A DNA stretch of 64,000 bases from Pohlia nutans (lineage: Eukaryota; Streptophyta; Bryopsida; Bryales; Mniaceae), in contig CM040087.1 of NCBI GenBank assembly GCA_022496805.1, positions 6,150,001 to 6,214,000 of the forward strand. Reading direction: 5' to 3'. The notes beneath the pieces are model-generated. The model was not told the origin of the DNA. It worked only from the letters and a program-made list of their open reading frames with translations, and did not search any database. The position numbers and the translations under genes are program-made. The stretch's first letter is position 1. Every line of letters starts with the position of its first letter. Below, piece by piece: positions 55,019 to 64,000 of this stretch.

Positions 55019-56952
55019 ATGGGCAACATAAAATAAAATGGCATAGCCTAATATTATCAAATTCATCTATATTTTGGATAGAACTATTTTTCTTTGTTGC
55101 TTGTCCTACAATTTACGGCCCAAAAACTTGGATTTCCTCACTATTTGGTTCCAAAAGCCAGGTGGGGGCTTTGTGATCCTTTCAGGGTTAAGAATAAAAA
55201 TAAAAATAAAAACTCATGTTACATGTATTCATAATGTGATATGTAAGACTCCTTCAAGTTTGAGTGTCAAGTTTCCGTTGCTCTTGGTCACTGATGAGGA
55301 GTTGTCCGTTCTTTTTGTGCAATGAATTCCCTTTCATTTGCGTTCAAAAAATTAAAAATAAAACTCCTTCGATCATCATTGGGACATATTCTATGAATAT
55401 ATTTGAATGTGATATTCGAGAGTACCAGTATCATTAAAACCAAACTTAAATATACTATGATAGAGTATGAAGATATGCACCTCAAAATACTAGTAAAAAA
55501 AAGTATTGGGGCATCAATTTACAGTGCAGGAACATCAGAACAAAAGCCCATTTGGTTGCTAAGCTGATGCTCAAATTACCTATAGCATCATATTCTGGCA
55601 CTATATCTTGGTACCCAAGTACTCATGCACCGTATCTTGGTACGCTGAAATCATCATATAAGTTATTATGAGTGCATGAATGGCATGTATACATTCAATC
55701 CATTTTAACAAATTTTCATCCAATTTGGATGAGTTTTAACACAATATTTTGAAAAAATAACTACTAGTAAAGCCTCTAGTAATGATACAGGGGGCCACAG
55801 AATAAGGTGATTTTGGTGTACCTAAAGTACACATTTGTAGTACTATAGTGAACTCATTTTTATATTGCTCCATGAGACCATGAGCAATGAGTAAATTAGC
55901 TCATATTAAAAGCTTGCGGAACTGAACTGAACAATTCTCATCTGTTGCAAAATAATGGTTTATTCTTGTTTTGTTTTCCCTCCTTTTTGGATACTTTTAA
56001 ATTAAATAACAAAAAGAAGATGGTGGGGTTAAAACATTGCCTCATTTCCTGAGCAGATTCTAATCCCTTCTGTGTGAAGACTTCATTTCAATGACACCTG
56101 GCATGATTATGACATACAAAGGTTACTTGTAAAATCTGCCTCAAAAGATCACCCATTACGCCAAAAAAATTGAAATAAGATCTGTGAACATTGACACCTG
56201 TCCATATGATGAATAAGTGGATTATAACATGGGTATAGAAATTTGGTGAGATCCTTCCTTTTCTTTTTTTTCTTTTTTTCAGTTGGCTCAACGGTGGCCG
56301 GCTGGTTTTATTCTTTTCTTTTTTGGTTTCTTTTCTTTGAAGGTGACTTTGTTATCATTCTATAATTGGCTTGTTCTAATGAAACACTGCCAACTGAGTG
56401 ATGTTCCTCAGTCTTAAAGTATATACAGTTCTGGTCGGTCAGCTTGGACATAATTTTTTTGTGAAAAAGTGAGTGCCACGCGTTCTCTTGAAATTGGTTG
56501 AGGGTGATGTGGACCTCTCAAGATCTGATGTGGAAATTCAGGCTGTCCAAATCTGACCCCTCATGTACGGTAACTTAGGGCACAACGCTGATTTTGACTC
56601 GTATCTACGTGTCGAGTTTGTATTGCTGTGCTTGCTTTTTGAAAATGGCCCTAATCATAAACCCGGTGGTTTTGCTTTGTAGAATATCGGCGACCTAAAA
56701 ACATTGTCGCTATTCGCCAATATTTACTCCAGTGGTAACGTTAGGTTTGCATTTCAAAGGTTGATGCAACAGCATGTCCTGTCTTTGGTGGGCAAATTAG
56801 CTGCACTCGGAATGAGGGGCCAGGTTGCTTGGATTTCGCAAAGAACATCCTACAACACAGTCTTTTTTTCTTTTTTCTTTTTTTTTTGGGGGGGGGGGGG
56901 GGGGGTGGGGCTTTTTAGAGCCAGTTTGCTTCAGAGATCCACTGGGTAAATC
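55019..56952. other. Unassigned interval
   Basis: No supported gene. 55190-55215 is an A-rich '(aaaataa)' stretch, possibly a retroposon tail. 56490-56860 is less AT-rich. An 81-codon frame at 56704 runs into the homopolymer below and is not supported. Confidence 0.3.
56866..56912. repeat. Poly-T followed by poly-G
   Basis: T-rich run with scattered C, directly followed by a run of about 18 G. Possibly assembly-sensitive. Confidence 0.9.
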
Positions 56953-57238
56953 AGGTAGGAGGTTCTAAACCCGCCACTTTAAGGGATATGAATTTATGAG
57001 GACATGATTTATGAAAAGTGAGCATGATTTCTCGCAGGAAGACAAATCCAAGCAAAGACCAACATACTTTGAATCAAAAAATCTAAATGTTCCTAAAATT
57101 AGTTATGAGTTTATGAAATTGAAATGACATGAGTTCTAAAGTGGTGCTCTTCACCATGGGTACATTCAAAATTTCAAAATGTTCGTTCTTGGTAGAGTGC
57201 GGGTTTAGAACTGTGGCGGGTTTAGAGTCCTCTACCTC
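56953..57238. mobile_element. Inverted-repeat element, uninterrupted copy
   Basis: Left AGGTAGGAGGTTCTAAACCC and right, inverted, AGGTAGAGGACTCTAAACCC, both continuing 'GCCAC'. It contains the intact 'gccacTTTAAggg' site that is split at 4447 in the other copy. Confidence 0.85.
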
Positions 57239-58605
57239 ATATGGGAACACAATGAGAATATTTCACCTCATGTAACCACCAAGGCAATGACACACGATGG
57301 TTGTAAGTTAGGCTGGGACTTTGTAGGGCACACGCAATGGATGAAAAGGTCAAGATGTTGGATGAAAAAGACACGATGTTTGAAGGGTTTTGTGAAAGGC
57401 CAATGTGTTGTATGAAAAAGATAGGATGTATGAAAAAATAGAGATTGCTACCAAGTTTTGAAAAAAAATAAAAAAATATAAGGAGTAAAAAATAAAAATA
57501 AAAACCATCCCATTCACTAGCATGCCAACTTTGTAGCCTAAAGTTAGATGACCAAAAAACCCCAAAAAAACCCTAGTCACACATGAACCAACTAGTAATG
57601 TAAACATACCCATTACCATCCATTTAACAATGTACATTTTTGGTGCATGAAGGTGGAACAAAATTGAGTGTTGGGTGGTAATGTATATACCTACCTCATT
57701 ACAACTCTCGTAGTTTGGGATTGCAACGGGATTCGTAGATTGAAATTTGAATAGAAATCAGATAGCTCCAAAAGAGAATCCTTTCCAATCTAGAATGACC
57801 TTACACTACCAGATGATGGAGAAGGGTACCCTTAAAGTGTTGCCGGGGTACCCAAGGGGTTGGCGGTTTGATTACAGCAGTAAAATCATCACTCTACCAA
57901 ATGGAAACTCTCTGGCAATGGGTTGCCAAAAGCAACTTGTCAACTTTGCCGGGGGTTGGAAAGCAACTTGTGTGCCCCCAAAATAAAATAAAAATGAGAA
58001 TCCTTTCAAACATTCTTTTGGTCACCAAAACAAGTACTCTATTTGTAAAAAATGACATGATGAAAAAACATTAGGAGTGTCACAATGCTAGTATTAAAGT
58101 AGCTTGTCCCAATATCTCCCACTGACCCAATTATGTTTAAATGTAAGCATGAAAATGATTCTAGATTTAGATTATAAAGTTACAATACATGCCTTGTTGT
58201 TTGGTCACTTGAAAGTTAAGGCACGTACTCCCTCTTGATATCCTCATTCTAGAACCAAATGAGTGCTCAACACTTGAGCAGAATTGGATCAATGGTTGGT
58301 ATTGGATAAGACCACCTTAGCGCGAGCTTCTCCAACAAGCTTTGAAGCAAAGATCAATGTCCTTGTATTCAATCTTAATGGATGGTCGTAGCACCTTTGT
58401 GATTTCAATTTGCATTTAGAATTTTTTTTTTTGGTGAGAGTCTTTGTGAGTGTGAGCGTGGTTTATAAGATGTCAACATGTGTGAATTGCATCACATAGT
58501 TTCCTTTGACAATCTCATACTCTGACACGCTCTTTTATGACATTGCATAACTTTGTGTAAGTATAAAGACTAAATAACCATTTTAGTGTATTACTACATT
58601 GTATT
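57239..58605. other. Unassigned interval
   Basis: No supported gene. A 79-codon frame at 57747-57986 has slightly better composition but no domain, and it ends in an A-rich 'aaaataaaataaaa' like the other retroposon tails. Confidence 0.3.
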
Positions 58606-58792
58606 ACACAGGGAGAAATAAAGACATTCCTTTGCCCTTATGGGATTTCATATGGAAAGTGGGACAAAATTCCCACAATTGTAACTTTCTTATGATGTTT
58701 GTAGTGTATTTTTAATCTGAGAAAGTTACAATTCCGTGAAATTTGTCCACAATTTCCATATGTGAATCTTGTATTTATCTCTCTGTGTTATT
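58606..58792. mobile_element. Hairpin MITE, about 187 bp
   Basis: 'acacagggagaaataaagac' pairs with 'atttatctctctgtgt', and 'attgtaactttctta' pairs with 'agaaagttacaatt' near the centre. TATT on both sides may be the duplication. Almost the entire unit can fold into one stem. Confidence 0.7.
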
Positions 58793-59032
58793 GTTCCTCA
58801 TTAAACTCATTGTTCCTCATTAGATTTGATTGTGTTACAATATTGTATACAACATTCCTAGAGACTCCATGAGTATCACAATAAAGCGTAAAACAAGTTA
58901 CTGTAGGCTATAGCATTTTAATTTTTAAATATTTCTTCAATTTTAAAATATTTTATAAAATCTGAAACCATTAGTATTTTTCACCTACACTAATATTTGT
59001 GTTGTAGTATTTAAGTATAACAACATCCAAAA

Positions 59033-59253
59033 GGCAACCAACCATGGAACTCATAACTTGGTGATCATCCCTCCAAACAAACTCCAAATTATATTCAACA
59101 AAGTTGGAGGTTACCTTTGCTCGACTAATTATATTCGGTTACTAGTCAATAGGGGAGAGTAGTTTTGTTCCAATGGCACTTTGTCATTATAAGCAAACAC
59201 TTTACTCACGTTGACCTTGAAAGAGGATTGGAGTTTCTATCTATTTATCTATG
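59033..59253 (+). mobile_element. 5'-truncated LINE 3' end
   Basis: 'caaccaaccatggaactcat' matches the LINE 3' UTR at about 2376. The shared tail follows ('caataggggagagtag' to 'ggagtttctatctatttatc'). Loose direct repeats 'aacaacatcc' (59020) and 'gacaacacc' (59252) may be the target duplication. Confidence 0.7.
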
Positions 59254-59477
59254 ACAACACCTTTTGATTGACTCTTTGAAGTAAGTTCTTTTAAAATTTC
59301 AACGTTACAAATTCCATGCATTATAAGATTATATATGGCAAATATTTTCTAACATTAAACATTATATTTATTGTTGATTGCGGGAGGTTTTGATGGTTTA
59401 ATCCTCAAAGGATTGATTTGCATTCAGGATATTGTATATTTTTACTTTAAACGATTAAATAACACAATGCACATTGA

Positions 59478-60155
59478 CCCTAAACGTACTGACATTTGAA
59501 CACAAGTAGATGCCAGCCTCAAAAATAGATATTAGCATGTCCCAGATGTACATGAGGTGTACATGAAAGGTTCATTGCAAGCATAAAATTTATCCAAGAA
59601 ATTTGATATACTTGTAGTTAGGGGCCTCTCCAATATCATCAACAACTCCCCATCACAAGAAATTTATTGTAATTGGTAGAGAATTTACTAGGCTTACAAA
59701 TATGATTTGAATAAAACTCATTCAATGTTAGAGTTATCCGTAAAGTCCCTCAAAAATGGGTGAGTGGACCATAATTTGAGTGAATAGGGACATTAATCCT
59801 CAAAAAAGAACGTGTGTCGTGCATTAAAAAAAACTATGGATGCAAAATTGAAAGCACCAAAATTGGTGCTAAAAATCTTCTCATTCAAGTTTCTATTATT
59901 CACCTTCACACATGAAGAAGGTGATTGCTAGCCCCTTTTTTGGCAATAGATTCTTACTATATATACCTAGACCGTCCCACTCAGCCATTCTTTTGATTTC
60001 CTAGAACTTCTCTTAATACTTTTTGTTTCTCCAAATTTTAGTCAAACTAAGGCCCACTCTACCCTTTAGTTTACAGATAACTCTGTTGTATGAGAAAGTT
60101 TCAAGGTTTTGAATCTGTTCGTGATTCAATTTCTGAACGCTAGGACGTTTAGGGG
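59478..60155. mobile_element. TTAA-type element, family B (longest copy)
   Basis: TTGA (59474-59477, worn) and TTAA (60156-60159). The ends are CCCTAAACGTACTGAC and, inverted, CCCCTAAACGTCCTAGCG. It is inverted relative to 4451-4772 and 678 bp long. Confidence 0.8.
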
Positions 60156-60159
60156 TTAA

Positions 60160-61438
60160 TCTATTATAAACTTTTAAAACAACGTATACATATAATATAT
60201 AATATACATACATACATACATACATACATATACGATACTTCGATAGTATTGCAATCAAGTTCTTGTACAAGTTCTATATTGCAATCAATTGTTCCTGTAC
60301 TGAATACTGAATACTGAATGTATACGGGAATGACAAAATCTACTGCATATCAAAAAGTATAGTAAGATTACTACCATAGTACCATAGCTGGGTCGCCAAA
60401 AAAAATTCAAAAAATAAAAAACGTAGAAGATCATAAATTATGAGGACCCAAAAAATAATAGAAGAAACTATTTTTAATTATATGTTGCTATTTAAAGCCA
60501 TTTTTAATCAATTTTTTGCTCAAAAACAAAAACCAAAAAATTCATTTTTTAAGGAATGAACCTTATTTTTCAAAAAAACTTTAAATATTTTTTGTGGGGT
60601 GCCAAACTGCCAACTTAACTATGGTACTTCGGTATACGTTCTATCAAGTACGCCAGCACAAGAATTTTCCTGATGTTCTTACTATAATGTGGATTGTAAT
60701 CAATGATGATGAATATTATATTACATTATATAATATAATAATAATATTATTATTATTATTTCTATTTCAGAAGGTGGTGTGTGAGTACCCGAGTGAGTGC
60801 CAGGTACCAACAGACAATGCATGTACTAATATCATAATACTAAGGACAGACTGCTCTTTTGTGATGCCTTATAACACAACATTGTAGTCGATCTAGAGGC
60901 TCCATTTCCATTGCAGCTTTGGACACGAAAGTCCACACGAAATTGACTCGGAAAGAGCTCTTATAACCTATATGCTCAGAGATTGGCAGCATTGTACAGT
61001 ACACATATATTTCACGCGACAATGAGCTAAAAGTAGCTAAATACTAATGGCCAGTCGTACTGCTTCTTGTAAGCCACCGATGAGACCCTTCTTCATGGAT
61101 CCAAATCATCATTGGAAAATGCTACGAATTGTGGGTTTGACTTGTAAAGCATGACAAGTCAAAAAGAACTTCGTCTGGAGGGAGCTTCAAGGGTTACTTA
61201 GGAAATTTAGTAAATATGGTGCGTTGAAATATAAGGTGTGTTTTATTCATTGAAGATAAATTTTCTACCTAATTAGATTTTTTTAATGTAATGTAGAATG
61301 CTTTAAATTCAAGTAAGGAATAATTCAAGAATCTACATATGATATGCTTTAAATATTTTAGAATATACCTCAAATATTCCAATTATGTGGTAACCCATTC
61401 AATTACCTTGTTAACATACGTGCCCCCCCTCCCCCCTA
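60160..61438. other. Unassigned interval with (TACA)n
   Basis: 'catacatacatacatacata' lies at about 60207-60229. 60740-61200 is less AT-rich, but no exon or RNA gene is recognised. The 97- and 60-codon frames overlap in opposite directions and lack domains. Confidence 0.35.
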
Positions 61439-61441
61439 CAA

Positions 61442-61472
<31 letters not shown>

Positions 61473-61515
61473 GAAGAAGAAGAAGAAGAAGAAGAAGAAG
61501 AAGAAGAAGAAGAAT
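61439..61515. repeat. Poly-A and (GAA)n microsatellite
   Basis: A-run followed by about 14 AAG/GAA units. The K-rich frame is an artefact. Confidence 0.95.
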
Positions 61516-61728
61516 GTATCTGCATTCAAATAATTTGGATACAAGACATAGAGAATATAGTAGTAGTTTGAACTCTAGTGGAAAGATGATCTTGAGGGCA
61601 CCAAAAATTAAAATTAATCATCCTATTTGTGCAATGTGATAATTTGCCTCACTTTTGTAGTCACTATATATCAATATTTTATATGTAAATTTAAAGTATA
61701 TATGTACATTATTAGTATGTAGTGGTAC

Positions 61729-61871
61729 CACTAGTAAAGAAGTAGTCTTTAGGCGCCAAAGAATATTTTTAGAGCGTGGCGTATAAGGCTCATATCGGCA
61801 CCAATAAGGGTCTTGGGCACCATGATCTCATGCTATTCTTTGGTGCTTAAGGACCACCCTCTCTACTAATG
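61729..61871. mobile_element. CACTA-type MITE, 143 bp, 3-bp duplication TAC
   Basis: The ends CACTAGTAAAGAAGTAGTCT and, inverted, CATTAGTAGAGAGGGTGGTC are both followed by a 'TTAGGCRCCAAAGAATA'-like segment. TAC is repeated at 61726-61728 and 61872-61874. Confidence 0.8.
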
Positions 61872-62215
61872 TACAAATAAGGTGGTTTATGGATTGTAGT
61901 AGAAAATGGTTGCTAGTTTGTGCCTAGGTTCATTTTGGTACTAACCCGATATTGCCAATGAGCTTTTGGCACATACCATGTTGTGTCACTTTTAGGTAGA
62001 ATGTCTTGAAATGGATAACTTAAGCTTTCAAGCCTACGTGCAGTAGGAGTGGAAAGAAAATAGTAATTTTCCTTTGTAGGAAAATAGTAATTTTCCTTTT
62101 GTAGGAAAATATAAATCACAAAGATTGCAAATTTTTCATTATTGTAAAAACATGAAATTCCTACAAATTTCTGAAGTGAAAAGTTTTTCATCACCCAAAA
62201 CCAATAACTATAGTG

Positions 62216-62628
62216 AATGGCATATTTAGTGTCCGTGGAGAATTGGTGCCTTTTACCACAGTTCGTTCAAAGGTGAAGAGAAATAGTGTTTATTGACACT
62301 ACATACTTAGGAGTTTGCCACTTGTCATTCTCACTTTCATTGAGTGACATATTCTTTCCAAGTAACGAGTGTGACGTGAGGTGTCATACCATATTTATTA
62401 TAAAGTTGTTATATGTCATCGAAACGCTACATTCAATCTATTATACAATACAACTCGGTTTGTCTCACTCGACCGTTCCGCATTGGAATCCGTCAAGGAG
62501 ACAACCCAAGCTCAATGTGCTCAATGGCACGAGTCCCACTAGTTTTTCTTACAAGGACACTATATCTCCCTTAAATTAAATAGTGTCCATGTTTAGAAAT
62601 AGTGTCTTGAGACACTAAATACGCCATT
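62216..62628. mobile_element. MITE with 18-bp inverted repeats
   Basis: The ends AATGGCATATTTAGTGTC and, inverted, AATGGCGTATTTAGTGTC. About 413 bp. The ends resemble the 'TATTTAGTGT' of the MITE at 1-212, so the two may be distant relatives. The 97-codon frame inside shows no domain. Confidence 0.7.
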
Positions 62629-62891
62629 TTGTGTAAACAATCCCAAAATATGAACACATGATTCCACAAATTGGCCCAAATTCTATAAATTTGACTAGTT
62701 GACATACAAGTGGCATTGAATTTGGTTATTAATCATTATTGGTCAATCTACGCATTGATTTTTTATTTTATTTTTTGAACACAAATGAGCGGAAATCCAT
62801 TTCACAGAAAGACAAAATACACCTCCCTACGCATTTAGTTTGGTTGTTAACCATTACGGGTCAGTTTACACCTTAGCTTTGGATGTATTAA

Positions 62892-63463
62892 CCCTAAATG
62901 TCCTCATCATTCTTCAAATTAGGTAGATGCATTATAAAATACAACTAAGAGGGATATTTGGACTTGGTGTATCAATAAAAGTTGTACATTATAAATTTTA
63001 GAATTTTTCCATACACGTTAGATCTACAATTGCTATTACTAATATTTTGTATAAAATTTGAAACTTGAATTAAAAATTATTTTTTAATTCAATTACAAAT
63101 AAGATATTGACAATCTGTGGATGAAATTTGTTGTAATGGGTTGAAGTGTAATACTCTAAGTGTAAGTGTAATACTCTAAGTGTAGTGATTTTTGGAGATT
63201 TTTGATTGTGTAAGTTTATGAGTTCATTGTTTCAAGAGCACATTTAGACTAAAATCTTCAATTTTTTGATGAATCACCGCAACATGAAATGAAGCATAAA
63301 ATTTTCACAAATCATCCACTTTCTAATGGGATCACACACGTATGAAGCTAATTTCACATATAATCTATCATAAAATTTCATGATGCATAAAGATCACCAC
63401 GGATGAGAAAACATGAAGAAATTGTGTATATAGGTGTTTTCTGCCTTGTTGGGCAGTTATAGG
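62892..63463. mobile_element. TTAA-flanked element, family A, inverted
   Basis: TTAA at 62888-62891 and 63464-63467 encloses 572 bp. The left end is CCCTAAATGTCCTCATC; the right end is 'gttgggcagttatagg'. It contains the uninterrupted 'gggttgaagtg' that corresponds to the CACTA target at 40520. A 17-bp 'taagtgtaatactctaagtg' repeat lies at about 63155-63180. Confidence 0.85.
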
Positions 63464-63489
63464 TTAACAATTTCAAGACATTCTACCTT

Positions 63490-63491
<2 letters not shown>

Positions 63492-63526
<35 letters not shown>
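63492..63526. repeat. Poly-T run
   Basis: About 34 consecutive T. Confidence 0.95.
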
Positions 63527-63527
<1 letters not shown>

Positions 63528-64000
63528 AAACAAATTGAAAGAAATTCTACCTTAGTTTGGTGCCTCAAGATCACCTTTCTACTAGTGGAAGGTACTTGAG
63601 TCCTTATGTGTCTGTATTAATTATAGCGTTGCAACAAAACGGAAGAGTGAAAACAACCGACCAAACGTTCCAAGTTGGGCTAAACTAGCAGGAGTTGAGG
63701 GAGACAAGAGTTGCGTCCATGATCGCGTACTACCAGTACCATGGCAGCATAGAAACACAACGGCCGTGAAGAGCTGGTTTACGAGCGGGGATGACCTCAC
63801 TGTGTTCTCTTCCGTGGCTGTTGTGAGGTAGGCATGCTAGTGCCATGTCAGAATTTGGAGACATAAAAACATACTACCCTGATGGAGGCCCTGTCAGTCA
63901 TGGTGATAAGAAAGTGGCGTCCCAAGCCGCAGACCAGCCGTGTCGGTTGCTGTAGTTCTACCCATCGATCATAAATTTTACCTCTAGCGTTGAAAAAAAT
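63527..64000. other. Less AT-rich right edge, unassigned
   Basis: 'acctttctactagtgg' at 63572 is a lone CACTA-type MITE end. From 63640 to the edge base composition is more balanced, as near a gene, but no exon can be supported. Confidence 0.3.

Noticed and set aside
61339..61533. Lysine-rich frame
   Set aside because: It is produced by poly-A and (GAA)n repeats.

Overview
The window looks like gene-poor nuclear DNA of a streptophyte, most likely a land plant. The evidence is a plant-type CACTA transposon with DUF4216- and DUF8039-like domains, an exon of a plant-style formin inside it, tRNA-derived SINEs, and AT-rich sequence full of nested repeats. The species cannot be named from sequence alone. 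I found no intact host gene, no rRNA or functional tRNA gene, and no prokaryotic features. Almost everything that can be interpreted is a mobile element, often one inside another.

Layout. 1-6.9 kb: MITEs, the 3' part of a non-LTR retrotransposon (LINE), and several elements bounded by TTAA with ends starting CCC. 7.2-9.5 kb: a CACTA-like MITE, then a tRNA-headed SINE with a 14-bp target duplication, split by a 1.5-1.8 kb inverted-repeat transposon that holds a second tRNA-derived SINE. 10-17.7 kb: a long inverted repeat, a PIF/Harbinger-type element with TAA duplication, and more TTAA elements. 18-25 kb: TTAA elements and two LINE copies, with a four-level nest at 20.05-22.32 kb. 26-30.9 kb: small MITEs and a 1.36 kb foldback. 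31-37 kb: a GC-rich island with a decayed open frame of about 780 codons, split by a 1.9 kb solo LTR. 38.9-45.3 kb: a TTAA element carrying a SINE, and another carrying a 4.45 kb CACTA element with a captured formin exon. 46-64 kb: more TTAA elements, a Tc1-like foldback, MITEs and microsatellites.

Three systems stand out. First, at least eighteen elements share TTAA targets and CCC(C/T)TWWR-type ends. Two filled sites can be compared with empty copies in the same window. The ends fit a piggyBac-like (or Sola3-like) non-autonomous superfamily that dominates the window. Second, a LINE with a restriction-like-endonuclease C-terminus and a tRNA-headed SINE share the same 3' tail of about 150 bp ending in TATC repeats, which suggests that the SINE borrows the LINE machinery. 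Third, a CACTA element with perfect 3-bp duplication has picked up an FH2 exon with its splice acceptor.

Limits: boundaries come from reading by eye. Family names for short elements rest on terminal repeats and target duplications, not on transposase genes, and no database search was possible.
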